Shown: positions 34,956 through 44,323, counted from the first letter of the stretch. The stretch is DNA of 64,000 bases from Rhodocyclaceae bacterium (GCA_023383815.1 JAHDYG010000001.1:248001-312000); one strand, 5' to 3'. Translations and numbers: made by a program. The notes: generated from the letters alone by a model not told the origin.

Positions 34956-35852
34956 ATGCCTGAAAGCTGGGCGGCCTCCGAACTGGACGAGCGACTGGTC
35001 AGGCGACGCTTCGATCGCGCCGCACGGATCGGCACAGCAGCCGATCCGCTGTCGCGCGAAGTAGCGCGAAGGATGCATGAGCGCCTGGATTATCTGCGCA
35101 TCGATCCGGGGCGCGTCCTCGACCTCGGCTGTGGAACCGGGCCGGACTTTGCCGCGCTCCACGAACGCTTCCCGCGTGCGCAGATCGTGGGCGTCGACTT
35201 CTCCCTAGCGTCGCTGACGCAGCTTGCCTCACCCGCCGGTAGCTGGTTCCACAGGTGGATGGCCACTCCGCGCAGGCGCGTTGGTCGGGTCTGTGCCTCG
35301 GCCAGACGCCTTCCGCTCCCGGACGGTAGCATCGGGCTCGCGTGGTCCAATCTGATGCTGAACTGGCTGGGCGACCCCCTGCCCGCGCTGAAGGAGATCC
35401 ATCGCGTCATGGACACCGGTGGCGCGCTCCTGTTCTCGTGCTTCGGCCCCGACACCTTGCGCGAACTGCGCACCGCGTTGACCACCACCTCTGGTGAGCG
35501 TGTGCATCGCTTTCCTGACATGCATGATGTCGGTGACGCACTGATCGGCGCAGGTTTTTCTGATCCGGTGATGGACATGGAACTCCTGACGGTCACTTAC
35601 CCGGACCTCGACACGCTGCTGTCGGACCTCAAGGGCGGTGGATGCACCAACGCCAGCCGCACCCGGCCGCGGGGGCTGTCAGGCCGTTCGGCGTGGACGT
35701 CCGCGCGCAGGCAGATCGAGTCGCAGATGCGCGACGGACGTCTTCCGGTCAGCTTCGAAGTCGTGCAAGGTCATGCCTGGAAGGAGGCTCCGCGTCAGAA
35801 CTCCGATGGCGGTGCGATCGTCCGCTTCCACCCCCGGCGGGCGCGCGACTGA
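34956..35852 (+). CDS. bioC: Malonyl-ACP O-methyltransferase BioC
   Basis: Methylates the malonyl-thioester that primes pimelate synthesis for biotin. The protein has 298 residues: SAM motif VLDLGCGTGPDFAALHERFP, a long insert after motif I, LPLPDGSIGLAWSNLMLNWL, and the BioC-type C-terminus with LPVSFEVVQGHAWK. The ORF-track start (34830) is inside bioB; ATG 34956 gives the typical start with FDRAA. It sits directly after bioB, supporting the call over a generic methyltransferase. Confidence 0.92.
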   Translation: MPESWAASELDERLVRRRFDRAARIGTAADPLSREVARRMHERLDYLRIDPGRVLDLGCGTGPDFAALHERFPRAQIVGVDFSLASLTQLASPAGSWFHRWMATPRRRVGRVCASARRLPLPDGSIGLAWSNLMLNWLGDPLPALKEIHRVMDTGGALLFSCFGPDTLRELRTALTTTSGERVHRFPDMHDVGDALIGAGFSDPVMDMELLTVTYPDLDTLLSDLKGGGCTNASRTRPRGLSGRSAWTSARRQIESQMRDGRLPVSFEVVQGHAWKEAPRQNSDGGAIVRFHPRRARD

Positions 35853-35857
35853 ACGGG

Positions 35858-36505
35858 ATGAGCTCGCGCGCGGTCTGGCTCCTCGATCTCGACAACACGC
35901 TCCACAACGCGAGCGCACACATCTTTCCGCACATCAACCGCAGCATGACCGCGTATCTGGTCCGGCATCTTGCGATCGGTCCCGGCGAAGCGGATGCACT
36001 GCGACTTCACTACTGGCGACGTTACGGCGCCACCCTGCTGGGGCTGATGCGCCACCACGGAACCGATCCGGGGCACTTTCTCGAACACACCCATCATTTC
36101 GAATCCATCGAACCCCTGATGGTCTTCGATCGCGCACTTCGTGCCATGCTGCGCCGCCTGCCCGGGCGCCGGATCGTGTTCTCGAACGGGCCTCGCGCCT
36201 ACGTACGCACGGTCGTCGATGCCATGGGCATCGCTCACCTGTTCGACGAACTGTACGGCATCGAACAAATGCGCTTTCACCCGAAGCCTGGGGTGCAGGC
36301 CTACCGCCACCTGCTGCGCGACCACCGGCTGAATCCGCACGACTGCATCCTCGTCGAGGACTCGATCGAGAACCTGCGCACGGCGAAGCGGCTCGGGATG
36401 AAGACCGTGCTGGTTGGCAGCAGTCTGCGGGTGCCGCCCTATGTCGACCTGCGGATTGCGTCGATCCTCAAACTTCGTCGTGCGGCTGCCCACCTGCTAT
36501 GCTGA
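35858..36505 (+). CDS. HAD-superfamily pyrimidine 5'-nucleotidase (SDT1/SSM1-like)
   Basis: A 215-residue HAD hydrolase. Motif I is LLDLDNTLHNAS, motif II FSNGPRAYVRTV, and motifs III/IV are FHPKPGVQAY and CILVEDSIENLRTAK. The DNTLHNA and FSNGP signatures fit the pyrimidine-nucleotidase group, which dephosphorylates UMP/CMP and related compounds including toxic analogues. The track start (35642) overlaps bioC; ATG 35858, 5 bases after the bioC stop, is preferred. Confidence 0.85.
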   Translation: MSSRAVWLLDLDNTLHNASAHIFPHINRSMTAYLVRHLAIGPGEADALRLHYWRRYGATLLGLMRHHGTDPGHFLEHTHHFESIEPLMVFDRALRAMLRRLPGRRIVFSNGPRAYVRTVVDAMGIAHLFDELYGIEQMRFHPKPGVQAYRHLLRDHRLNPHDCILVEDSIENLRTAKRLGMKTVLVGSSLRVPPYVDLRIASILKLRRAAAHLLC

Positions 36506-36590
36506 GCCAGCGATACGCCACGCAGTTTGTACACCCTGCTCAGATCGCTGCGTCCGCACTGATCCGACCACCTTCGAGGAGCGTTGGGAC

Positions 36591-37271
36591 ATGATCATTG
36601 CCCGGTTCGCCCCGGTTTCTCCCGTTACCCGGGAACGCCTCAGGCTGCTGTCGATCTTCATCGCGTGCCTGACCGTCGCAGCCAGTGTGCTGCTGGTATA
36701 CGCCGCCTTGCAGGGGGCATCGATCGCCGCCGAGCGGCTCCAGGCACAAGCCGAAGAACTCGCGGGAAGCATCGCGGTCCTGAGCCGCTCCGAGGTTGCC
36801 TCGAACGACCGGATTGCGCTGGCGCGACGGCTGGAATCCTTCAACGAGTTCAGCGGGATCCGGACCATGGTGATCACCGATCGGCTCGGCGAGCCACTCG
36901 CTGCCGTACGCCGCAATGCCGCAGGAAACCTCAGTGCGGCCCCCGGCCGGGAGGTTTCGTTTTCCTGGAGCCCGGGTGGGATCGCACCCCGGCGCAGCCG
37001 CGTCGACCCTGACCAGAGTGTGCGGACCGTGTGGACCGCCATCGGCCAGATCGCCCCGATCGGATGGATCTATCTCGAGTACGACGGGCACCTCATCAAT
37101 GCTGCGCGCGACCATATCCTGTCCCGCGGCCTGCTCTGGCTCATCCCTGTCCTGATCGTCTCGGCAGCCATCTTCGCCTGGGCGATTCGTGTGGCAACCG
37201 GGGCCGGCCGGCGCGAGACCGCCCTTGCGCGCCTCGCGGACCCGTCGAGGCCGGAAGAAGAAATCACCTGA
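36591..37271 (+). CDS. Two-helix membrane protein with a periplasmic sensor-like domain and no output domain
   Basis: A 226-residue protein. Helix 1 spans about 20-42 (LLSIFIACLTVAASVLLVYAAL), a ~135-residue periplasmic part follows (SIAVLSRSEVASNDRIALARR, IRTMVITDRLGEPLAAVRR, IGWIYLEYDG), and helix 2 is about 180-202. Only ~24 charged residues remain after helix 2, so there is no HAMP, kinase or GGDEF domain. The topology and the PAS/CACHE-like segment resemble the input half of sensor kinases or cyclases. GAGGAG 9 bases upstream supports ATG 36591. The gene stands alone, convergent with the DUF3617 gene. Function unknown. Confidence 0.72.
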   Translation: MIIARFAPVSPVTRERLRLLSIFIACLTVAASVLLVYAALQGASIAAERLQAQAEELAGSIAVLSRSEVASNDRIALARRLESFNEFSGIRTMVITDRLGEPLAAVRRNAAGNLSAAPGREVSFSWSPGGIAPRRSRVDPDQSVRTVWTAIGQIAPIGWIYLEYDGHLINAARDHILSRGLLWLIPVLIVSAAIFAWAIRVATGAGRRETALARLADPSRPEEEIT

Positions 37272-37300
37272 AACGCAGCCACCCGTCCCGCAAGGACTCT

Positions 37301-37804
37301 TCAATCTCCGAGATTGGGATTGCCGACGTCAGGCGCCCCGGGCACCAGGAGCATGCCGGGCGTGTGCTTCGCCTTGCACGGGGCCAGCCGCCGTCCGTCC
37401 ATCTTCAGCGCAAGCCTCGAGACCCCTTCGAGCGGCGGTTCGTAGCGTACCGTGAGATCGCCTTGGTAGTTGTACTGGAAGTCGCCTGTGTACGTCCCGA
37501 TCACCTCCACCGCAACTTCGCCGATCCGACAACGTGCCTGATAGCGAACGCGCTGCGAACCTTCCCGCAGCCACGTCCCCTGAGGACAGATCCGCACGGC
37601 ACCTTCCGGCTGTGCCATCAGATCGTCATGCGACCGATTCACGCAGACGTGAAAGCTCGAAGCCTTTCCCGTCCCGACCTGCCCCGTGTTCATCAGCCAT
37701 AGCCCCGGCATGCGCTCCGGTGCCCCATCGGATGCTGCTGACACGGCCATGGGTGTCAGTCCGGCCAGCAATCCTGCAACGAGTTTCACAACCGCCCGGT
37801 TCAT
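37301..37804 (-). CDS. Exported DUF3617-type protein
   Basis: A 167-residue protein with a signal peptide (residues 1-24, cleavage near VSAAS). The mature part starts with the DUF3617 hallmark PGLWLMNT and keeps four Cys (CVNRS, CPQG, CRIG, CKAK) that could form two disulfides in the periplasm. The role of this family is unknown. It is the last gene of the minus-strand run from ffh, 68 bp after gloA. Confidence 0.8.
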   Translation of the reverse strand: MNRAVVKLVAGLLAGLTPMAVSAASDGAPERMPGLWLMNTGQVGTGKASSFHVCVNRSHDDLMAQPEGAVRICPQGTWLREGSQRVRYQARCRIGEVAVEVIGTYTGDFQYNYQGDLTVRYEPPLEGVSRLALKMDGRRLAPCKAKHTPGMLLVPGAPDVGNPNLGD

Positions 37805-37872
37805 GTTTCCAGCTCCTGCCCTGATTTCGATTCACTTTTCCCGACCAGACCGCTGCTGGTGCTGGCGGCCAC

Positions 37873-38256
37873 TCAGCTGCGCTCGATCAGTTCGATCCGG
37901 TATCCGTCAGGATCCTCGACAAACGCAATGACGGTTTTTCCGTGCTTCATCGGGCCAGCCTCCCGAACGACTCGCCCGCCACGCGAGCGAATCCCCTCGC
38001 AGGCCGCTGCGGCATCTGGAACGGCAATGGCCAGATGACCGAAGGCATTTCCATGATCATAGGCAACCACATCCCAGTTCCACGTCAGTTCGATGACCGC
38101 CCCATCGTGCTCTTCCTGGTAGCCGACGAAGGCCAGCGTAAACCGGCCCTCCGGGTAATCCTGCCGACGCAGCAGACGCATCCCCAGCACTTCGGTATAG
38201 AAGGCGATCGATCGCTCCAGATCGACGACGCGGAGCATGGTGTGCAGAAAACGCAT
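37873..38256 (-). CDS. gloA: Lactoylglutathione lyase (glyoxalase I)
   Basis: Converts the methylglyoxal-glutathione hemithioacetal to S-lactoylglutathione. The protein has 127 residues (E. coli 135). Metal ligands are visible as His in RFLHTMLRV, Glu in VIELTWNWD, His in GNAFGHLAI and Glu in YRIELIE. AAGGATAAG upstream supports the ATG. It lies 12 bases after the metallopeptidase gene. Confidence 0.96.
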   Translation of the reverse strand: MRFLHTMLRVVDLERSIAFYTEVLGMRLLRRQDYPEGRFTLAFVGYQEEHDGAVIELTWNWDVVAYDHGNAFGHLAIAVPDAAAACEGIRSRGGRVVREAGPMKHGKTVIAFVEDPDGYRIELIERS

Positions 38257-38268
38257 GGTTCTTATCCT

Positions 38269-39039
38269 TTAGATCGCATGGGACGGAAGACCACCGGGCC
38301 GACACCCGAGTTCCGGCAGTCCGGACGAGGCCGCGCGCAAGGCCTGGCGCGCCTGTCTCCAATCCGGGTAGAGCGTCTCGACCGTCGCCCAGAAACGCGA
38401 CGAGTGGTCCATGTGCCTCAAGTGCGCGACTTCGTGGGCAACGACGTAGTCGCCCAGCCTGGCAGGCAGGTGGATCAGCCTCCAGTGGAGCCGGATTCCG
38501 CTCGTCGCGCTGCAGCTTCCCCAGCGCGTTCGGGCGGAAGTCAGCGATACGCGAGGCGGCACGGTACCGAGCCTGAGGCAGAATTCCTCCACACGCCCCG
38601 AAAACCAGTTCAGCGCACGCGCCTTGAGGCAGCGTTCGAGCGCGGAGAGGGGATCCCCGAGCGCCCCCAGAGTCAGTTCCTCGACTCCATCCGCCGCGCT
38701 CGCCCATCGAGGGCGTCGTCTCCCGGGCTGGAGGCGCAGGCGGACATGCTGGCCCAACAGCGGGACCATCGCGCCGTCTTCGATCCACACCCGGTTGCGT
38801 CCGATGCGCGCTTCGTGCCTGCGAAGCCTGTCCAGCAACCAGTCTCCGTGTCCGACGACGAAACGCTCGACCTCCTCGTCCCGAGTGCTCAAGGGTACAC
38901 TCACGCGGACGCCTGCCGCATCCACGTGAAGCGCGAGCGTCCTTCTGCCGGTTCGGCTCAGGCGATAGACCAGTTCGCGCGCGCCGATGAGGATCCGGCG
39001 CTCGTCGTGCGCATGCGCGCCACTCGTCCCCCTCCTCAT
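38269..39039 (-). CDS. YgjP-like metallopeptidase (DUF45/M48-type)
   Basis: A 256-residue zinc-metallopeptidase-like protein. The zinc motif is VVAHEVAHLRHMDHSSRFW (HExxH plus a third His six residues on), and the family stretch TRWGSCSATSGIRLHWRLIHLP precedes it. The family includes YgjP and SprT-like proteins; substrates are unknown. Two starts compete: ATG 39054, and ATG 39039, which overlaps the upstream stop as ATGA. The latter is preferred. The long N-terminal ORF extension is antisense-type noise. Confidence 0.86.
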   Translation of the reverse strand: MRRGTSGAHAHDERRILIGARELVYRLSRTGRRTLALHVDAAGVRVSVPLSTRDEEVERFVVGHGDWLLDRLRRHEARIGRNRVWIEDGAMVPLLGQHVRLRLQPGRRRPRWASAADGVEELTLGALGDPLSALERCLKARALNWFSGRVEEFCLRLGTVPPRVSLTSARTRWGSCSATSGIRLHWRLIHLPARLGDYVVAHEVAHLRHMDHSSRFWATVETLYPDWRQARQALRAASSGLPELGCRPGGLPSHAI

Positions 39040-39785
39040 TCGAGCGTTTGCCATTCGAACCCGCGTGCGCCGACCTCGGCCTGGATCAGGGTCATCGCTG
39101 CATCGGTTACCTGACGCGCGCCCTTGACGCCCAGTTCCAGCACACGACGCTCCCCCTCGACCGCAACGGTCGGGAGACTGAACAGCGTCACCAAGGGAAA
39201 GTCCGACTCGACACGCTCCATCAGCTCGATCAACTGCCCCTCGTTGGCGTCGTGGATCACGATCGATCGCTCGACGTAGTCCTCGGCATGATGGAGGTGC
39301 CCGTACCGGGTGTCGAGCACCCATTCGACCATTGGCCAGGCCATCACAGGAAAGCCCGGCACGAAGTAATGCTCCCGGACCGAAAACCCCGGGATCTGGT
39401 TGTAGGGATTCGGGATGATCTCGCTGCCCGATGGAAAGACGCCCATCTGCAGTCGATGCGGCGTGACCGCATTGCCGAATCGCCCGCGAATCGCCGCCTC
39501 GGCCTCGGGATGCAGCGCCAGCTCGACACCCAGAGCCCGCGCCGCCGCCTGCCGCGTATGATCATCCGGCGTCGCTCCGATGCCGCCGAAACTGAACACG
39601 ACGTCCCCGCTGTGAAAACTTTCGCGCAAACATTCGACCAGGCGGCCCGGTTCATCACCGACATAGCGCGCCCCGGATAGCTTGAGTCCACGCGAGCGCA
39701 GCAGTTCGATCAACTTCACGAGGTGCCGGTCGGCGCGACGCCCCGAAAGAATCTCATCACCGATGATGAGCGCGGAAAACGGCAT
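39036..39785 (-). CDS. CinA N-terminal-type (MoCF-like) protein
   Basis: A 249-residue stand-alone molybdopterin-binding-fold protein like the first domain of CinA: ALIIGDEILSGRRADRHLVKL, VFSFGGIGATPDDHTRQAAARAL, and GFSVREHYFVPGFPVM. The C-terminal PncC nicotinamide-nucleotide amidase domain of full CinA is missing. In other CinA proteins this domain hydrolyses ADP-ribose or FAD. It overlaps the metallopeptidase gene by 4 bases and starts 12 bases after the EI24 gene. Confidence 0.86.
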   Translation of the reverse strand: MPFSALIIGDEILSGRRADRHLVKLIELLRSRGLKLSGARYVGDEPGRLVECLRESFHSGDVVFSFGGIGATPDDHTRQAAARALGVELALHPEAEAAIRGRFGNAVTPHRLQMGVFPSGSEIIPNPYNQIPGFSVREHYFVPGFPVMAWPMVEWVLDTRYGHLHHAEDYVERSIVIHDANEGQLIELMERVESDFPLVTLFSLPTVAVEGERRVLELGVKGARQVTDAAMTLIQAEVGARGFEWQTLE

Positions 39786-39797
39786 GGTCGTCTCCCT

Positions 39798-40583
39798 TCA
39801 TGGGTGCGCAGGGAAGGCTCGGCCGGCGCCCTCCGGAAGCCCCGACCGCTCCTTGCGTAGCGATTCGAGCATCAGATGCGCGAAGGACAAGCCGCAAAAT
39901 GCCGGCGCAAGCAAGTTGAGAAAAGGTACGTAGGCGAGCATCGCGCCCGCGACCCCGAGCACCAGCATCGGCATGCGTCGGTCCCGCGGCAATGCGCGCA
40001 ACTCCTCGCGATCGGCGTGCAGCATCAGGGCGTCATAGGAAAACGCCTTCTGATTGAGCCATGCGGTGAGCCCGATGGAGATGAGCATTCCCGCACCCGG
40101 AATCAACCATAACGGCAGGCTGACAAGCAGTCCGACCATGAACAAAAGACCCGCAAACAAGGTATTGACAAGGCTGCCAGCATTGTTGCCACCGCGTCGC
40201 ATCTCCAGATCCCGGTACTCTCTCCTCGCCAGCCGGTCGAGCATCATCGGCATCGCAAAGACCGAGACGAGCAGCGCCGCCGTCACGTAGACCAGGGGCA
40301 GCACGGCCAGGGCAAGCGCGATCTTCAGCACTACGAGCAACGTGGCCGCCCCTGCCTCCGATCCGCCAAACCATCCTCCGACCCACGAATCGGAAACCTG
40401 TGCCAGAAGATACCCGACCAGCGCAGTCCACGAATAAACGATTCCGACCGTCCACAAGACAGCCGCCGCCAGCGCTGGCCACAGCAGATGCCAGACCATG
40501 CCCGGCTCACGCATGCTGCACAGGCCGCGCCACAACGCGACGGAGACCTCTCCGACGATACCGATCCGGGCCTGGGATCTCAA
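39798..40583 (-). CDS. EI24-domain inner-membrane protein (CysZ-like superfamily)
   Basis: A polytopic membrane protein of about 261 residues with four or more helices (LLWPALAAAVLWTVGIVYSW, LVVLKIALALAVLPLVYVTAALL, TLFAGLLFMVGLLVSLPLWLI, MLVLGVAGAMLAYVPFLNLL). The EI24/CysZ superfamily includes the sulfate channel CysZ, but no sulfate genes are near and similarity to true CysZ is not obvious. The track start at 40613 is a TTG within ffh; TTG 40583 is chosen because TGAGGGG sits 6 bases before it. Start uncertain. Confidence 0.78.
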   Translation of the reverse strand: MRSQARIGIVGEVSVALWRGLCSMREPGMVWHLLWPALAAAVLWTVGIVYSWTALVGYLLAQVSDSWVGGWFGGSEAGAATLLVVLKIALALAVLPLVYVTAALLVSVFAMPMMLDRLARREYRDLEMRRGGNNAGSLVNTLFAGLLFMVGLLVSLPLWLIPGAGMLISIGLTAWLNQKAFSYDALMLHADREELRALPRDRRMPMLVLGVAGAMLAYVPFLNLLAPAFCGLSFAHLMLESLRKERSGLPEGAGRAFPAHP

Positions 40584-40593
40584 ACCCAGCCCC

Positions 40594-41952
40594 TCAGCGC
40601 GGCAAGCCCGCAAACATGCCCTTCATGCTTCGCATCATCTTCTGCATGCCGCCTTTCGAGAACTGCTTCATCATCTTCTGGGTCTGCTCGAACTGCTTGA
40701 GCAGCCGATTCACTTCCTGAACCGGCACCCCTGAGCCGGCAGCGATCCGGCGTTTGCGGCTGGCCTTGATGATCTCAGGCCGCGCCCGCTCGGCCGGCGT
40801 CATCGAGTTGATGATGCCCTCGATCCGTCCGATCGACTTTTCCTCGGCCCCCCCCTGGAGCTGACCGGCTGCCTGCGAGAGCTGGGCAGGCAGCTTTTCA
40901 AGCATTGACGACAGCCCTCCCATCCTGCGCATCTGGCCGATCTGCTCCTTGAAGTCGTTCAGATCGAACCCCTTGCCGGTCTTCAGCTTGCGTGCGAAGT
41001 CGCGCGCCTTTTCCTCATCGACGTTGCGTCGTGCCTCTTCGACCAGACCAAGGATGTCGCCCATCCCGAGGATCCGGCTCGCCATGCGTTCCGGATGAAA
41101 CTCCTCCAGTCCGCTCAGCTTCTCGCCGACGCCGGCGAACTTGAGCGGTTTGCCCGTCACGTGCCGGACGGACAGTGCAGCCCCGCCCCTGGAATCGCCA
41201 TCGAGCTTGGTCAGGATCACGCCTGTGAGGGGCAGGGCGTCGTTGAAGGCACGCGCCGTGTTGACAGCATCCTGACCCAGCATCGCATCAACGATGAAGA
41301 GCGTCTCGACGGGCCTGACGGCGGCGTGCAGGTCCTTGATCTCGGCCATCATCGCTTCGTCGATCGCCAGTCGGCCGGCCGTATCGAGCAGCACGACATC
41401 GTAGTAATGGCGGCGCGCATGGTCGAGTGCCGCGCGCGCGATGTCGACCGGCTTCTGGTCTGGGCTGGAAGGGAAGAAATCGATTCCCGCCTGGGCGGAG
41501 ACCGACTTGAGCTGATCGATGGCGGCCGGCCGATAGACGTCGGCCGAAACCGCCAGTACCTTCTTCTTCATCCGCTCGCGCAGCAGCTTGCCAAGCTTGC
41601 CGGTGGTCGTGGTCTTTCCCGCGCCCTGCAGGCCCGCCATCAGTATGACCGCAGGCGGTTGCGTGGAAAGATCGAGCCCGGCGTGAGTGCCGCCCATCAG
41701 CGCCTTGAGCTCGTCGTGGACCACACCGACGAGCGCCTGTCCCGGCGTGAGCGATCCAATCACCTCCTGACCGACCGCCTTCTCGCGCACCCTCGAGATC
41801 AGATCCTTGACGACCGGTAGCGCCACGTCCGCTTCAAGGAGCGCCATGCGCACCTCGCGCATGGCCTCCTGGATGTTCTCCTCCGTCAGGCGCGCCTGCC
41901 CGCGCAGGGTCTTGACGACTTTCGACAAGCGTTGGGTGAGATTGTCTAGCAT
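40594..41952 (-). CDS. ffh: Signal recognition particle protein Ffh
   Basis: The SRP54 GTPase that binds signal sequences of nascent membrane proteins. The protein has 452 residues: N domain, G domain with GLQGAGKTTTTGKLGKLL, DTAGRLAIDEAMM and TKLDGDSRGGAAL, and a Met-rich M domain (GGMQKMMRSMKGMFAGLP) that binds 4.5S RNA and signal peptides. ATG 41952 gives the conserved MLDNLTQRLS; the track adds 16 residues. It is divergent from ypjD as in other proteobacteria. Confidence 0.98.
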   Translation of the reverse strand: MLDNLTQRLSKVVKTLRGQARLTEENIQEAMREVRMALLEADVALPVVKDLISRVREKAVGQEVIGSLTPGQALVGVVHDELKALMGGTHAGLDLSTQPPAVILMAGLQGAGKTTTTGKLGKLLRERMKKKVLAVSADVYRPAAIDQLKSVSAQAGIDFFPSSPDQKPVDIARAALDHARRHYYDVVLLDTAGRLAIDEAMMAEIKDLHAAVRPVETLFIVDAMLGQDAVNTARAFNDALPLTGVILTKLDGDSRGGAALSVRHVTGKPLKFAGVGEKLSGLEEFHPERMASRILGMGDILGLVEEARRNVDEEKARDFARKLKTGKGFDLNDFKEQIGQMRRMGGLSSMLEKLPAQLSQAAGQLQGGAEEKSIGRIEGIINSMTPAERARPEIIKASRKRRIAAGSGVPVQEVNRLLKQFEQTQKMMKQFSKGGMQKMMRSMKGMFAGLPR

Positions 41953-42125
41953 GGAGATGGAAACCCGGGTTCGGTGGAACGGATCACGGACCATATTCAA
42001 GCAGCCCGTGAATGATTGGCTGGTCCGCTCGGGTGTGTTGCCTGCAAGTACCGACTCCCTGTCGAAACCGACCGTCCCGGCAGGGCTTGGAGTACACTAG
42101 CGAATGGCGAAAACACGCGGACGAT

Positions 42126-42953
42126 ATGGCTTCCATTCTACTTCATCTGCTCGCAGCACTGCTCTATGCGGCCCTCGGGCTGCTGTTCTGGCGCACGGCA
42201 ACAGGGGCGAGCGGATTGCCCGGCAGAAAGGGGATGTCCGCACTCGTGCGCTATGCACTGCTTGCCGCCCTCGTCTGCCATGGGCTCGCGCTGCACACGG
42301 CAATGTTCCCGGGCGACGGCATGCGCTTCGGCTTCGGCGTGGCCGTCTCACTGATGCTGTGGCTGGCAGTCTGTTTCTACTGGATCGAGACCTTCTATGC
42401 GAAGCTCGACGGACTGCACGCAATGGTCCTGCCCGCAGGACTCGCGGGAAGTCTCCTGCCGCTGATCTTTCCGGGCCAGCACTTGCTCGCGAACGCCGGC
42501 TCGCCGGCCTTCAGGGCACACTTCATCGTTGCGATGCTCGCGTACAGCCTGTTCACGCTTGCCGCCCTGCATGCCATGCTGATGGCCGTTACCGAGCGGC
42601 AACTTCACTCCGGGCGCCTGAGCCGGACCATTGCCTCGCTTCCGCCGCTGCTCACGATGGAAGCGCTGCTGTTCCGCCTGATCGGGATCGCCTTCGTACT
42701 GCTCACCCTGACGCTCGCCTCGGGCATCGTGTTTTCCGAGACGCTCTTCGGCCAGGCCTTCCGGTTCGACCACAAGACCGTTTTCGCAATCCTGTCGTGG
42801 CTGATCTTCGGCGCCCTGCTGTTTGGGCGGCATGCATGGGGATGGCGCGGACGGGTTGCACTCCGATGGACACTGGCCGGATTTCTTGCGCTGGTTCTCG
42901 CCTACGTCGGAAGCCGGTTCGTGATCGAGATCGTCCTGGGCCGGACGGTCTGA
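42126..42953 (+). CDS. ypjD: CcsA/HemX-family inner-membrane protein YpjD
   Basis: A 275-residue protein with about eight transmembrane helices, related to the cytochrome c assembly (CcsA/CcmC) family. The conserved late segment GIVFSETLFGQAFRFDHKT and LSWLIFGALLFGRHAWGWRG includes candidate haem-ligand His residues. The order ffh (divergent)-ypjD-corB is the same as in E. coli and supports the name. The molecular role is not established. ATG 42126 is chosen; the ribosome binding site is weak. Confidence 0.88.
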   Translation: MASILLHLLAALLYAALGLLFWRTATGASGLPGRKGMSALVRYALLAALVCHGLALHTAMFPGDGMRFGFGVAVSLMLWLAVCFYWIETFYAKLDGLHAMVLPAGLAGSLLPLIFPGQHLLANAGSPAFRAHFIVAMLAYSLFTLAALHAMLMAVTERQLHSGRLSRTIASLPPLLTMEALLFRLIGIAFVLLTLTLASGIVFSETLFGQAFRFDHKTVFAILSWLIFGALLFGRHAWGWRGRVALRWTLAGFLALVLAYVGSRFVIEIVLGRTV

Positions 42954-43027
42954 GTTTTCGAGCCGCTTCGTTGACAATGCAACAGGCGGCCGGAATACTC
43001 GCCCCAAGTTCATCCTGACCCTCTTCA

Positions 43028-44323
43028 GTGGAAGAATTCTCCCTCGGCACGCAGTTCTGGGCACTCGCGATTCTGCTGTTTCTGTCCGCCCTGTTTTCGA
43101 TGACCGAAACGGTCATGATGGCGTCCAACCGCCACCGGCTGCGTGCGCTGGCATCGGGTGGTCACCGCGGCGCCCAACTCGCGGTGAACCTGCTGAATCA
43201 GACCGACCGCCTGCTCGGGGTGGTCCTGCTCTTCAATAACCTTGTCAATGTCGGCGCCGCCACGCTTGCCAGCGTGATCACCATCCACCTGTTCGGCGAA
43301 GAAAGCTGGGCGCTGGCCACCGGCACCGTCGTACTGACCTTCCTGATCCTGGTGTTCTCCGAGATCACCCCAAAAGTCATCGGTGCGCACCACGCCGACC
43401 GGCTGGCCCTGATCGTCAGCTATCCGCTGACCGCCTTGTTGCGCATCTCCTATCCAGCCGTATGGTTCATCAACCTCTTCGTTTCCAGCATGCTGTGGGT
43501 GCTGCGTCTGCGTCCGTCAGAAGGCGGGGCGGCCAGCAGCATGTCGGTCGAGGAGGTACGATCGATGGTGCTCGAGTCCGGGATGTACATCCCTCAGAAG
43601 AATCGCGACATCCTCGTGAACCTGTTCGAACTGGAGCACATCACGGTCGAGGATGTCATGACGCCGCGCGGCGCGATCGAGCATGTCGACCTGCGCCTGC
43701 CGGAAGAAGAACTGCGACAACGGATCGCGACCAGCTATCACACGCGGCTGCCCGTCGTCGACGGGGACGACGAGCGCGTCATCGGCGTCCTGCACCTGCG
43801 CCGACTGCTCGGACGCACCCTCGAATCGGGGTTTTCGGCTGAATCCCTGCGCGAGCTGGCTGCCAGACCCTACTTCATTCCGGCCGACACTCCGCTCTAT
43901 TCGCAACTGCAGTTCTTCCAGGAAAACCAGCAGCGCCTCGCGCTGGTCGTCGACGAGTATGGCGAGTTGATGGGTCTTCTGACACTCGAAGACATCATCG
44001 AGGAGCTGATCGGGAAATTCACATCCTCCGTACCGGATGCGGGCGACCGGCTGGCGTGGGGCGAAGACGATACGGTGCTGGTCGACGGCGGACAGAACCT
44101 GCGGGAGCTCAATCGCAAGCTCGGCCTCGATCTACCAGTCGAAGGCCCGAAGACCCTCAACGGCCTGATCCTGGACCATCTGCAGGACATTCCGGAGACC
44201 GATCTTTCCATCCGCATCCGTGGCGTACCCATCGAGGTGATCCAGACCGAAGACAAGATGGTCCGCATGGCGCGACTGTTTCGTCCGAAGACCGGGCATG
44301 ACAAGCAAGGATCCCCGGAGTAG
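43028..44323 (+). CDS. corB: HlyC/CorC family transporter CorB/YfjD (CNNM-like)
   Basis: A 431-residue membrane protein: DUF21 transmembrane domain (about 1-190, SALFSMTETVMMASNRHRL), two CBS domains (about 205-330, VMTPRGAIEHVDL and LGLLTLEDIIEELIGKF-type region) and a CorC_HlyC domain (about 345-425, GTTNL-like fold with ETDLSIRIRGVPIEVIQTED). The family is linked to magnesium export. GTG 43028 is the start. It lies 74 bases after ypjD, a conserved pair. Confidence 0.93.
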   Translation: MEEFSLGTQFWALAILLFLSALFSMTETVMMASNRHRLRALASGGHRGAQLAVNLLNQTDRLLGVVLLFNNLVNVGAATLASVITIHLFGEESWALATGTVVLTFLILVFSEITPKVIGAHHADRLALIVSYPLTALLRISYPAVWFINLFVSSMLWVLRLRPSEGGAASSMSVEEVRSMVLESGMYIPQKNRDILVNLFELEHITVEDVMTPRGAIEHVDLRLPEEELRQRIATSYHTRLPVVDGDDERVIGVLHLRRLLGRTLESGFSAESLRELAARPYFIPADTPLYSQLQFFQENQQRLALVVDEYGELMGLLTLEDIIEELIGKFTSSVPDAGDRLAWGEDDTVLVDGGQNLRELNRKLGLDLPVEGPKTLNGLILDHLQDIPETDLSIRIRGVPIEVIQTEDKMVRMARLFRPKTGHDKQGSPE

